Source: a virus
Virus record (IMG/VR): IMGVR_UViG_3300042565_001021
Span: 1-64,000 of that record
DNA: 64,000 nt
Direction: 5' to 3' (one strand)
In this document: positions 44,234-51,509 of the stretch, one piece after another
Layout: the number at the start of each line of letters is the position of its first letter
Position numbering within the stretch: position 1 is the first letter of the stretch
Notes under the pieces: model-generated
What the model was told of the DNA's origin: nothing
What the model saw: the letters and a program-made list of their open reading frames with translations, nothing else
The model's database searches: none
Position numbers and translations under genes: made by a program

Positions 44234-44703
44234 GTGAATCAGACTTAGCCAATCAATTAATCTCTTGGGCGATCGGAATCCCGTCGGTGGGTGTAGTTAT
44301 CGCTTACGGAATCTCAATGATTCGTCGACGTGTTTCGTCTGATTCTAAATCATTGAACGAAGATAAGTCCTATAACGATATGCTAGAAACATATCGCAGA
44401 GAGCGAGACGAGATTAAAACTGACCGAGATAGAATTATTGCTCGCATGTCTCTCATCGAACGCGAAAGAAATGAAGCAGTTGGGAAGGTAGGAAAACTAA
44501 CGGCAGAAGTTGAGTTCTTATCGACTCAAGTTACAGAGCTAAAGGTGCTAGTTGAGAAACTTAGCGTTACCTTAGACTTAGCAAGAGCAGAAATGCAAAA
44601 GTTTGCTGTAGAAAATGCTAAACTTGCTGCTCACGTGTCGTATCTGGAAGAGGTCATTGACCGTAACGAACAGAGACAAAAAGGAAACCACAATGGCGAG
44701 TAG
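44230..44703 (+). CDS. membrane-anchored coiled-coil protein
   Basis: 157 residues. A membrane segment near residues 13-28 (ISWAIGIPSVGVVIAYGISM) precedes RRR and a long charged helix (residues 50-155) with heptad pattern (LTAEVEFLSTQVTELKVLVE). By the positive-inside rule the coiled coil should be cytoplasmic. ATGA overlap with the upstream gene. Function unknown. Confidence 0.7.
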   Translation: MSESDLANQLISWAIGIPSVGVVIAYGISMIRRRVSSDSKSLNEDKSYNDMLETYRRERDEIKTDRDRIIARMSLIERERNEAVGKVGKLTAEVEFLSTQVTELKVLVEKLSVTLDLARAEMQKFAVENAKLAAHVSYLEEVIDRNEQRQKGNHNGE

Positions 44704-45049
44704 AGCCACTAAACCTAACTTAGAAGCCAACGACGAGATGCTTAAAACTTTGTCTGAGACACGATCAGCGATTAGTAAAATCGAAGGAACGGCCTCTAAC
44801 ATCAACAAGATCGCACATGAGGTGACTATGCCTACTGAGGTCAGAGTTCGGCGCGACCCTAGCGAACTTTCTAACAGGTTTATTACAGGGATATTAGTAG
44901 TGCTAGTGGCAGTGATGGGAATGTTTGGCGTGCTGTTTTTCCATATCACTAGTCAAACCAGTAAGGATATTCAGCAGCTAGAATACCGCGTGTTGGTGTT
45001 AGAAAGTAAGACCGGTATTAAACAGCCTTTAAATAATTCAGTGAAGTGA
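44693..45049 (+). CDS. small membrane protein
   Basis: 118 residues, N-terminal soluble helix, one membrane segment at about 63-85 (FITGILVVLVAVMGMFGVLFF) and a short C-terminal tail. ATG 44693 has AAGGAA upstream and overlaps the previous gene by 11 bases. Its 3' end overlaps the convergent minus-strand gene by 32 bases. Confidence 0.7.
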   Translation: MASRATKPNLEANDEMLKTLSETRSAISKIEGTASNINKIAHEVTMPTEVRVRRDPSELSNRFITGILVVLVAVMGMFGVLFFHITSQTSKDIQQLEYRVLVLESKTGIKQPLNNSVK

Positions 45050-45713
45050 CTATCGCGTTGTTGTGCCAATGGTCGGGACCAGACTTCTTAATCTTCCCAG
45101 TGTAAGTGCCGTCGTCGCACAGTTCTTCGTGCTTAGTTAAGAACGAAACAAGGTTACCGAATTCGTCCTTGCCGAACGCAGAGTAGCAGTCAAACGATGC
45201 CACATAACGCTTCTCAATCAGCGTAAATTCCACAGTTACCTTATTGCCGTCGGCACCAAGCGACTGGCTGGTGTACATACACTCAGTCGTCTTTTCGTCG
45301 ATTGCTTCCCTGACCTTAGCGGAAGCATACACGTTAGGAGCATAAACCAGGATGCCAAGTTTGAACTCAGGCAGTTCTTCCTGTTCGAGCTCCTTGGCCA
45401 TGTCGGATATGAAGTTGCCAACTTTTTTACCGGCTAACAGGCTCAAAGTAACTTGGGACTGAATATGCTGAATGACTTCCGCCGCGTGTTCGCGATCAGC
45501 GTCAGTTATCTTTTTGTTGACAAGGGCGTCAAGGGCGATGCGCTTGTTGGACTTGACCTCGGGCGTTGCCGGAATCGTGACGCCGTCGAAATCCTTCCAC
45601 TCCGGGCGGGCGGGCTGATCTTCGCGAACAATCTCGTTGCCTTTAATGCGATAAGCATAACAGGCAGCAGCTACCATTTCGGCGGTATTGCGTTTTGGAG
45701 TATTGGTTTTCAT
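45018..45713 (-). CDS. conserved hypothetical protein
   Basis: 231 residues, soluble, with an acidic middle (AKELEQEELPEF). No domain recognised. The 3' end overlaps the plus-strand membrane gene. Downstream of the early-type gene 45726-45956, with which it is probably co-transcribed from the promoter at 45990-46017. An early function is therefore inferred. Confidence 0.65.
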   Translation of the reverse strand: MKTNTPKRNTAEMVAAACYAYRIKGNEIVREDQPARPEWKDFDGVTIPATPEVKSNKRIALDALVNKKITDADREHAAEVIQHIQSQVTLSLLAGKKVGNFISDMAKELEQEELPEFKLGILVYAPNVYASAKVREAIDEKTTECMYTSQSLGADGNKVTVEFTLIEKRYVASFDCYSAFGKDEFGNLVSFLTKHEELCDDGTYTGKIKKSGPDHWHNNAIVTSLNYLKAV

Positions 45714-45725
45714 TTTAACCTCAGC

Positions 45726-45956
45726 TTAGGCAAACGGAACAAAGTCGTACAAGAACTCAACGCGCCGCGTGGGCTCGTGGGTTACGATGTTGGAAAGCTT
45801 GATGTCGCAGAGCACGATCATTCGGAGCACGTTCAGCAGTCCTTTTGCGGTGTCCTCGGACACATCATCGACGCACAGGGTGCCGTCATAAAAGTAAGCT
45901 TCGACGCCCGGGAGTTCCTTGCGAACTGCGTTTAGCACTTTAGTCTCGAATCCCAT
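45726..45956 (-). CDS. small hypothetical protein, probably early
   Basis: 76 residues, alpha/beta (GFETKVLNAVRKELPGVEAY), unrecognised. Preceded by a clear sigma70-like promoter and a 30-base leader with only a weak ribosome binding site. Likely early expression, host-directed role possible but unproven. Confidence 0.65.
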   Translation of the reverse strand: MGFETKVLNAVRKELPGVEAYFYDGTLCVDDVSEDTAKGLLNVLRMIVLCDIKLSNIVTHEPTRRVEFLYDFVPFA

Positions 45957-45989
45957 TTTGTTTAGTCCGTAGCGTTATTCAATAAAGCT

Positions 45990-46017
45990 ATTATACGCTC
46001 TTTTACGGAAAAGTCAA
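45990..46017 (-). promoter_or_regulatory. sigma70-like early promoter
   Basis: TTGACT (46012-46017), 16-bp spacer, perfect TATAAT (45990-45995), in front of 45726-45956. Confidence 0.65.
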
Positions 46018-46047
46018 CCAAAATCTTAGGCTTTGTAAGTCATTGAT

Positions 46048-46287
46048 TTACTTACGGTTCTGACGCATTAGGTTTGTGAGAAGATCTAGCCTGTACTCGG
46101 TCGTTCTTAGCTTGTTGCGCAGGCTCGTGATTTCAGCCTGCTGCTGCTGGAGCGTTATCTGCTGCTGCTCCTGCTGTTCCTTCGTCAAGCGTAGGTCCTT
46201 CACTTGGCCCAAGAGGGTCGGTGGTGGCGGAAGATTCGGATCCCGAATTCTTTTTGTTTTCTCAGCATACATTTTTTTGTAGTTCAT
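46048..46287 (-). CDS. small Gln-rich coiled-coil protein
   Basis: 79 residues. A Pro run (NLPPPPTLLG) is followed by a Gln-rich helix (EQQEQQQITLQQQQAEITSL) and a leucine heptad pattern, hence an oligomeric coiled coil. Function unknown. A late box GATAAATA lies 5 bases before the ATG with no clear ribosome binding site. Confidence 0.65.
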   Translation of the reverse strand: MNYKKMYAEKTKRIRDPNLPPPPTLLGQVKDLRLTKEQQEQQQITLQQQQAEITSLRNKLRTTEYRLDLLTNLMRQNRK

Positions 46288-46292
46288 ATTTG

Positions 46293-46309
46293 TATTTATC
46301 GGATAAATA
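46293..46309. promoter_or_regulatory. back-to-back divergent late promoters (palindrome)
   Basis: TATTTATC-G-GATAAATA is a perfect dyad: one late box for the minus-strand gene 46048-46287 and one for the plus-strand GIY-YIG gene, separated by a single base. Confidence 0.65.
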
Positions 46310-46312
46310 AGT

Positions 46313-46342
46313 GTAGTCCACGGAGCGACAACTCCCGACTAC
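46313..46342 (+). promoter_or_regulatory. homing-endonuclease leader hairpin, copy B
   Basis: GTAGTC (46313-46318) pairs with GACTAC (46337-46342), and inside it GGAG (46322-46325) pairs with CTCC (46332-46335). It lies 3 bases after the late box and is followed by TCTAACAT...AAAGGG. Same design as 47397-47426 with a compensatory change in the stem. Confidence 0.65.
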
Positions 46343-46367
46343 TCTAACATTAAAGGGCAATGTCAGC

Positions 46368-47027
46368 ATGTATATTTATTACGTTTACGCGTACCTCCGA
46401 AGTAAAGACTCAGCAACCGCTAAGGCCGGAACACCTTATTACATTGGTAAAGGCAAAGATGCCCGAATTGATAAACTACACGGGAAAGTTCCGGTACCAA
46501 AAGACAAAAAGAATCGAGTTGTTCTCGAAAGACACTTATCTGAAATTGGCGCCTTTGCCATTGAGCGTCGACTAGTAAGATGGTTTGGTCGTAAGGACTT
46601 AGGAACAGGAATACTATTAAATCAAACAGATGGCGGAGAAGGTTCTGCAGGTAGAATAATGCCAGAATCTGAACGGAAAAATAGATCAGCTCGCAATAAA
46701 GGAAAACCCGGAAGAATCTGGACTGAGGCTGAAAGACTAAACAAATCAACTCAGATGAAAGGTAGATTGCGAACAGCCGAGCAAAGGAAAGTAACATCTG
46801 AGTCATTGAAAGGTAAAGCAAAGCCGCCACGATCCGCCGAGCATAGCGCGAATCTTTCGAGGTCATTGGCAGGTAGGATTAGGAAACCGCTAACTCAAGA
46901 ACATATCGCAAATATCTCAGCCGGAAAAATAGGCAAAACTAAAGGGAAACCGTGGAGCCAAGCAAGAAGAGATGCTCACATTAAACGGTTGGCGCTTCGG
47001 GCTCAGTTGGTGTCGTCTCGGGCGTAG
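46368..47027 (+). CDS. GIY-YIG homing endonuclease with NUMOD3 repeats
   Basis: 219 residues. [38 protein letters not shown] and QTDGGEG form the GIY-YIG core; the C-terminal part has NUMOD3-like repeats ([43 protein letters not shown]). Opposite strand to neighbours. Another ATG 8 bases upstream (46360), nearer to the AAAGGG ribosome binding site, is out of frame. The 3' end overlaps the convergent gene by 47 bases. Clearly related to the GIY-YIG genes at 6248 and 11236. Confidence 0.92.
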   Translation: MYIYYVYAYLRSKDSATAKAGTPYYIGKGKDARIDKLHGKVPVPKDKKNRVVLERHLSEIGAFAIERRLVRWFGRKDLGTGILLNQTDGGEGSAGRIMPESERKNRSARNKGKPGRIWTEAERLNKSTQMKGRLRTAEQRKVTSESLKGKAKPPRSAEHSANLSRSLAGRIRKPLTQEHIANISAGKIGKTKGKPWSQARRDAHIKRLALRAQLVSSRA

Positions 47028-47370
47028 GATTTTCTTGAACTGGTTCATCTTTTTCCTTTGTCTCTACGCTTAGACCAAACATCTGAAACCGTTGATTCAA
47101 CTCATCCTTGTTGTTGCTGTAGAAGTAGTTAAACAGTTCCTCAAAGGTTTTGTCGTTCTGGAAACTGTTTCGTTCAACTCGCCCCTGACTAATATTTAGC
47201 ACAATTCGAGCCGAAAGGAAGTCTTTGTTCTTCAGCCCGTAAGTGACAAGAAGTTCTTCATCCCACTTAATGTTGCCGGGATTCTTCATGTATCCTGGTT
47301 GAGCAGTGGCATGCTTCTTGCGTGGGTGAGCTGAGTATTTTGCTACGAGGTAAACGTCTTTAGTTTTCAT
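46981..47370 (-). CDS. conserved phage protein with Pro/Glu/Thr-rich tail
   Basis: 129 residues. A basic N-terminus ([20 protein letters not shown]) leads into an alpha/beta domain, ending in a disordered Pro/Glu/Thr tail. Found, as far as I can recall, as an unnamed protein in T4-like cyanophages. Flanked on both sides by homing-endonuclease insertions. Function unknown. Confidence 0.65.
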   Translation of the reverse strand: MKTKDVYLVAKYSAHPRKKHATAQPGYMKNPGNIKWDEELLVTYGLKNKDFLSARIVLNISQGRVERNSFQNDKTFEELFNYFYSNNKDELNQRFQMFGLSVETKEKDEPVQENPTPETTPTEPEAPTV

Positions 47371-47383
47371 CTTGTTCCTTTGA

Positions 47384-47391
47384 GATAAATA
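47384..47391 (+). promoter_or_regulatory. late promoter box of HNH gene
   Basis: GATAAATA on the plus strand, 5 bases before the leader hairpin at 47397-47426. Confidence 0.6.
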
Positions 47392-47396
47392 ATTGT

Positions 47397-47426
47397 GTAG
47401 TTCGCGGACCCTCCAATCCCAACTAC
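47397..47426 (+). promoter_or_regulatory. homing-endonuclease leader hairpin, copy C
   Basis: GTAGTT (47397-47402) pairs with AACTAC (47421-47426); GGA and TCC pair inside. Compared with copy B the last stem pair is T-A instead of C-G, a compensatory change. TCTAACAT and an AAAAGG ribosome binding site follow as in copy B. Confidence 0.65.
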
Positions 47427-47443
47427 TCTAACATAAAAGGACT

Positions 47444-48228
47444 ATGTCAGCAATGTATTTAACAAACAAATATACTAAGTGGTATAATAACATCATATTA
47501 ACCGCCAAAGCAAGAAGCTTGCTCAAAATTGGTTATTCTGAGAAACATCATATAATACCTAAATCGCTGGGTGGAAACAACAGTAAAGATAACATTGTTG
47601 CTTTAACCGCAAGAGAACACTATGTTTGCCATTTACTTTTACCTAAGATGACCACCGGTAAGGATAGAAATAAAATGGCCTACGCTCTCTCCACCGTATG
47701 CTAAGTGGAAATAGCGATAGGTATCTTCCTAAATCAAAAATATACGAACTTGTTCGTAAATCTATTAAGTCAATGCTTCTCGGTCGTGTTTTCACTAAAG
47801 ACACTCTACAGAAAATGAGTCTGGCAAAGAAAGGAAAACCTAAACCAGATGACATAGCAGCTCGGCTCCGTGTTGCTCGAAAAGGAATGACTAATAGTCA
47901 AGCACATAGAGACAAGTGTTCGTATGCGCTGAGCGGTAGAACCTTCTCAGATACAGCTAAAAAGAATATGAGCTTAAACCACGCAGATGTGGCAGGAAGT
48001 GGCAACCCAAGAGCAAGAGTATGGTTAGTAACAGACCCCAATGGAAAAGAAACTGTATTAAACGGTAACATGGGACAATTTTGCCAAGAAAATAACTTAC
48101 CTGTTTCAGTAATGAGATCAATTGGCCGCGGAAATCGGCCCCCTAAGAGTGGAAGATGCGTTGGTTGGGGTGTATCTCTTATTTCCGACGAATCCGACAT
48201 AATTCTATTAAGGTCGCGGACAGGTTAA
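47444..48228 (+). pseudogene. HNH homing endonuclease, frameshifted
   Basis: The first 86 codons encode an HNH domain (EKHHIIPKSLGGNNSKDNIV, LTAREHYVCHLLL) and stop at 47701-47703 after MAYALSTVC. The expected continuation MAYALHRMLSGNSDRYLPKS is in another frame that runs to 48228. It has NUMOD-type words (SLAKKGKPKPDD, LNGNMGQFCQENNLP, GRCVGWGVSL). The shift sits at a CTCTCT repeat (about 47676-47683) that is 2 bases longer than the protein requires. Likely a decaying endonuclease; recoding or a read error is possible. The 3' end overlaps the gp44 gene by 50 bases. Confidence 0.85.
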
Positions 48229-49111
48229 TCTCTGGGTCAGCGCAAAGCGAATGATTTACTAACCCTTGCCTGATAATAATGATTGCGTCATCTTGTTCTT
48301 CTTCACTGTCTCCCCATAAAGAGAGATTATTATAAGTCCAGGCAAAGATCTCATCAACGTCCTCTGGGTTAGCACTTCCGCAAATAAGAGCCCTTGCGTC
48401 TTTAATCTTGCCTTTCTTAAACAGATCAACTGCGTCAATGCGCCAGTCTAATATAGACTTGTCAGCAGCAGACGGCATTAACAGCTTTCCTGTAGTTGAA
48501 TGCTGTTGAACCGAGTTCAAGCATTTGCGCAGGTCTGGGTAAGTGCCTTTAACGTAAGAGTCTAAGGTGTCAAGGTCGAACTCCACACCTTCAGTTACTA
48601 GAACAGTTGCTACGCGGGCAGTGAATTCTGTATGATCAGTTTGCGCAAAGTGAAAACCTTGACAACGGCTGTGAAGCGGAGGTGTTATCTTGTTAGGGTG
48701 GTTAGTTGTCAAGATAAATCTAACGCACTGGCTGTATTCTTCCATGGTGGCTTTCATTGCGTCTTGGCCTTGAGGAGATATACGATCTGCTTCGTCTAAC
48801 AGGACTACCTTCATGTCCCCGAACGGCATGGTCTGGCAAAAAGGGTGTACTTTCTCACGGATAAATCCGATACCGTTCTCGCGTGACGCATTGACGTATA
48901 GAACATCGTAGTCATCAATCTCTAATTGATGAACTAACAACTTCGCAAGCGTTGTCTTTCCAATACCTGCGCTACCACTAAACAGCAGGTTTGGTATTGT
49001 CTTTGTCTTAATCCAGGCCTCTACCTGATGCCTTTGAGTTTCGTCTTTGAAGACGTAGGAAGAGACTTCTTTCGGACGGTATTTTTCTGTCCAAAGTTCA
49101 TTAATCGCCAT
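48179..49111 (-). CDS. 44: clamp-loader ATPase subunit (gp44-like)
   Basis: 310 residues (T4 gp44: 319). WTEKYRPKEVSSYVF opening, Walker A GSAGIGKT (46-53), Walker B VVLLDEADR, sensor 1 FILTTNH and arginine-finger motif PLHSRCQGF. It loads the gp45 clamp, in T4 together with gp62, which is not recognised here. A TATAAT box lies upstream (around 49144) with a weak -35. Its 3' end overlaps the HNH pseudogene. Confidence 0.95.
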   Translation of the reverse strand: MAINELWTEKYRPKEVSSYVFKDETQRHQVEAWIKTKTIPNLLFSGSAGIGKTTLAKLLVHQLEIDDYDVLYVNASRENGIGFIREKVHPFCQTMPFGDMKVVLLDEADRISPQGQDAMKATMEEYSQCVRFILTTNHPNKITPPLHSRCQGFHFAQTDHTEFTARVATVLVTEGVEFDLDTLDSYVKGTYPDLRKCLNSVQQHSTTGKLLMPSAADKSILDWRIDAVDLFKKGKIKDARALICGSANPEDVDEIFAWTYNNLSLWGDSEEEQDDAIIIIRQGLVNHSLCADPEINLSATLIELCRIRRK

Positions 49112-49175
49112 TTGCTACCTTTCTAAAGTATAGCTAATTATAGTGGTTCAGTCAGGTAAAGAGCAAGTCGTTTGA

Positions 49176-49562
49176 TTAATACCGCGGAGCACCGTTCATC
49201 TGTTCGTTAGTAAGCGGGATGCCCATGTTTTCGTCTAGTATTTCTTCGTCCGAAATAGCTAGGATATCGTCAGTATCAACACGGCGAACTGTATGCTTGC
49301 CATCAGCATCCTTAATATCGACACCTCGTGTCCAGCGTCCATGAGATACAAGGACCCATTGGCCGACTCTAATGTGTTTCTGGTCTGGACCGACAGAATA
49401 AACTCGTCCCCAACGAGGATGAACCCCGTGCAGTTGTTTGTCATCGCTTGGTATAAACAAGCCTGTTGAAGTGACGCGCTCTTTAAACTGCATGTCTGCT
49501 ACAATAACTCCGTCGAACAACGGGGTTAAGGACTTTAATTCAATCGGATCGTATGCGCTCAT
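49176..49562 (-). CDS. 31: GroES-like co-chaperonin (gp31-type)
   Basis: 128 residues. A GroES-like beta barrel: LTPLFDGVIVADM, mobile-loop position VTSTGLFIPSDDKQLHGVHP, RWGRVYSVGPDQKHIRVGQW and VLVSHG, near the spacing of GroES and T4 gp31 (111). In T4, gp31 replaces GroES so that GroEL can fold the capsid protein. The overlap with the upstream gene (TAAATG) shows coupling. Confidence 0.75.
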   Translation of the reverse strand: MSAYDPIELKSLTPLFDGVIVADMQFKERVTSTGLFIPSDDKQLHGVHPRWGRVYSVGPDQKHIRVGQWVLVSHGRWTRGVDIKDADGKHTVRRVDTDDILAISDEEILDENMGIPLTNEQMNGAPRY

Positions 49563-49753
49563 TTAATGTTTTCTTTCTCTAGGATAGTTAAAGTTACTGC
49601 TTTCCGTATCTTCTTAGCTGATACATGTTCTGGTTCTTGCCATGGTTTAAGAATAGGCAAGAACCCTTGTTTCTTTCGTTCTTTCTCAGCCCTGGCTTGG
49701 TAAATTCTACTAGCCTCTTTAATAGTAACCATCATCGGATACTTTTTGCTCAT
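49559..49753 (-). CDS. small basic hypothetical protein
   Basis: 64 residues, very basic and helical (RIYQARAEKERKKQ), unrecognised. Overlaps of 4 bases on both sides place it in the co-chaperonin operon. Confidence 0.65.
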   Translation of the reverse strand: MSKKYPMMVTIKEASRIYQARAEKERKKQGFLPILKPWQEPEHVSAKKIRKAVTLTILEKENIK

Positions 49754-50112
49754 TTTTTAGATTTCGATACTGTGCTTGCTAATGTGCCACGCATTGGCTT
49801 TGCTGTTGGCTTTGGTGCTACTACGGCCTCTTGTGGTTCTTCAAAGTCAGACTCGTCAAGCCCAGATTTTGCGCTAATAGGTGCGTCTGCTTGCGCTGTG
49901 TGCTTAGGCGGATCCATTGCGGTCGGAGTCTTCAGAGCGTAATACTCTTTCATTATCTGATCTTTAGTTTTCACTACTTTGCCGCCGCGGCCGAGCTCGT
50001 CGCCCCTAGCATTTACTTTCATGTTACCGATAGCAATCGCTGTGTCATTTTTAAGGAATAGTTTTTCAACGTCGACTACTTTCCCCATCGCTGTTCTGTG
50101 AATCTTTGGCAT
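49750..50112 (-). CDS. conserved T4-like phage protein
   Basis: 120 residues. VNARGDELGRGGKVVKTKDQ with IMKEYYAL is a block I associate with an unnamed conserved protein of T4-like cyanophages; the C-terminus is Pro/Ala/Lys-rich. Probably late: an exact TATAAATA lies at 50136-50143, and CAGGAG precedes the ATG. Confidence 0.7.
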   Translation of the reverse strand: MPKIHRTAMGKVVDVEKLFLKNDTAIAIGNMKVNARGDELGRGGKVVKTKDQIMKEYYALKTPTAMDPPKHTAQADAPISAKSGLDESDFEEPQEAVVAPKPTAKPMRGTLASTVSKSKK

Positions 50113-50129
50113 TGTGTTGTTCTCCTGTT

Positions 50130-50152
50130 GTTAAGTATTTATAGGACTTAAC
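50130..50152 (-). promoter_or_regulatory. late promoter TATAAATA within a 7-bp inverted repeat
   Basis: On the minus strand GTTAAGT and ACTTAAC are perfect arms around CCTATAAAT; the exact late core is at 50136-50143. Here the ribosome binding site lies outside the repeat, so it may act at DNA level or be chance. Confidence 0.55.
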
Positions 50153-50157
50153 ATGGG

Positions 50158-50670
50158 TTATTTTAAAAACTCTTCGATAGGGAGATCAAAAAATAGAGAA
50201 TTTATGCGGTGTACGCCTATGAGGTAAAGGACATAAGACGCAGTTGAACTACCGCGACCAACTCCCCACACTATTCCATTTTTACGAAAGGTATCAACCA
50301 GATATTTCATAAAACGCAGAATATCAAATGCGTCACGGTCTTGGAACATTAGCAGCTCTTTACCGACCCGTTGTAGTTCTTCGTCGGTCTTACATTCACG
50401 CAATACCCAATTGGCTATGTCTAGTGTTTTGTATTCGTCCGGCATCAACCAATTGCCTTGGTTTTGTTTGTCAAAGTCTTCGACTGAAATCTCTAGTGTC
50501 TTGTATTTTTCTAACTTCGGGAGATCGACAAACAGAGCCTTGATGCTGTTATTAAAGTCCTCTGGGTCGTCGACCCTGATATTGCTCAAGTCAAGCAAAG
50601 GATCTGCGTATAACATATCGCATATCTCTTCTGAGCTTGCGTGAGGAGTTCCGTATTTGTCTATTTGCAC
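50158..50670 (-). CDS. stand-alone DnaE (Pol III alpha)-like fragment
   Basis: 170 residues. The C-terminal third (DAFDILRFMKYLVDTFRKNG, then VWGVGRGSSTASYVLYLIGV and FFDLPIEEFLK) matches the finger/palm border of bacterial DnaE, where GPGRGSAAGSLVAYxLGI binds the incoming nucleotide. The catalytic Asp residues of the palm and the PHP domain are absent, so it is not a polymerase by itself. The start is GTG, overlapping the previous gene by 10 bases. Confidence 0.7.
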   Translation of the reverse strand: MQIDKYGTPHASSEEICDMLYADPLLDLSNIRVDDPEDFNNSIKALFVDLPKLEKYKTLEISVEDFDKQNQGNWLMPDEYKTLDIANWVLRECKTDEELQRVGKELLMFQDRDAFDILRFMKYLVDTFRKNGIVWGVGRGSSTASYVLYLIGVHRINSLFFDLPIEEFLK

Positions 50671-50924
50671 TTGCTTTCCTCTATCTTCATAATTGCTACC
50701 ATGTTAGCGATTATTTCGTCGTCGATTGCTCTCTGAATTTCAACAGCAATTCGCGCACTCATTTCGGCCTCAAACTTTTCCTGCTCTGTTCGGTTGTCAA
50801 CTGGAGCCTGTAAAGCTTCCCAAGTTGCCTTCTTGCTTACTCGTTTCTTTTTAGGTTTAGGACATTGCGGCATTTCCACAATGTAATCTGTCAGCCATTT
50901 GGCCATTAGTTTTCGATCAGTCAT
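50661..50924 (-). CDS. small helical hypothetical protein
   Basis: 87 residues; basic middle (CPKPKKKRVSKKATWEALQA), then a helical Glu-rich C-terminus. I chose ATG 50924 (MTDRKLMAKWL), overlapping the upstream TGA region by 8 bases; the frame is open to 50999 but that part duplicates the upstream gene in another frame. Confidence 0.65.
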   Translation of the reverse strand: MTDRKLMAKWLTDYIVEMPQCPKPKKKRVSKKATWEALQAPVDNRTEQEKFEAEMSARIAVEIQRAIDDEIIANMVAIMKIEESKCK

Positions 50925-51096
50925 CTTTTTTCTTAGCTGTGTAACAGCGGTCAAAATAGGCTTCGTCTGCCCGTTCTGCTGCTGCCCGTATCTTCTCACG
51001 GATCAATCTACCAAGTTCACCTTCGTTATAACGCCGTCGCAACTCTTCTGCGCTAGTGTTTAATGTTTTCCACATCTCTTCTTGCTCAGGTGTCAT
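50917..51096 (-). CDS. small protein, paralogue of 51086-51268
   Basis: 59 residues beginning MTPEQEEMWKTLNTSAEEL, helical and charged. It shares the MTPEQ..xW start and length with the next upstream gene, indicating a tandem duplication. It overlaps both neighbours (8 and 11 bases). Function unknown. Confidence 0.7.
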   Translation of the reverse strand: MTPEQEEMWKTLNTSAEELRRRYNEGELGRLIREKIRAAAERADEAYFDRCYTAKKKDD

Positions 51097-51268
51097 CTTT
51101 GCTAGCTCTGTCTAATAACTCTTTTCCGATCGAATCTCTAAGAGAATCTCTAAGTACCCGCAAGTTTTTTCTGATTGTAGCCTGAAACCTTTCTTCGGCA
51201 ATCTCAGCAGCAATTTCCTCGTTAGTTTTCTTTAGTAAATCCCACACCTTTTGTTGCTCAGGTGTCAT
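51086..51268 (-). CDS. small protein, paralogue of 50917-51096
   Basis: 60 residues beginning MTPEQQKVWDLLKKTNEEIA, helical with many Arg and Glu. Tandem relative of the following gene. It starts 1 base after the stop of the upstream gene. Confidence 0.7.
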   Translation of the reverse strand: MTPEQQKVWDLLKKTNEEIAAEIAEERFQATIRKNLRVLRDSLRDSIGKELLDRASKDDT

Positions 51269-51269
51269 C

Positions 51270-51509
51270 TTAATTAATGTCGATGATGTTCTTAAACTCT
51301 GCCGATTTTTCGACCATCTCAGCTATCTTTATGTCGTTGCGCCTAGTTAGTTCGGCATGGTAATCTCTCTGAAACATTTGGAGTTGATTAATAGCATCTC
51401 CCATTCCGAGCCTATAAGCTTGGCTAATCCTCTTAGCGATTTCACCTATCTTCGTCTGGAGCTCGTCGTCCGTTAGTTTGGTTAAATCCTGTATCAATGG
51501 GTGAGTCAT
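51270..51509 (-). CDS. small conserved phage protein
   Basis: 79 residues. TKLTDDELQTKIGEIAKRIS, AYRLGMGDAINQLQMFQRDY is a pattern of short unnamed proteins in T4-like phages (two helices with Met/Gln-rich core). The ATG has AAAGGA upstream, lying inside the end of the previous gene (68-base overlap). Confidence 0.7.
   Translation of the reverse strand: MTHPLIQDLTKLTDDELQTKIGEIAKRISQAYRLGMGDAINQLQMFQRDYHAELTRRNDIKIAEMVEKSAEFKNIIDIN

Noticed and set aside
50158-50670. Second replicative DNA polymerase
   Set aside because: Only the finger/palm-border motif of DnaE is present; catalytic Asp residues, PHP and clamp-binding parts are absent.
50925-50999. N-terminal extension of the 50661-50924 gene
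   Set aside because: It lies over the end of the 59-residue gene at 50917-51096, which has its own ATG and paralogue.
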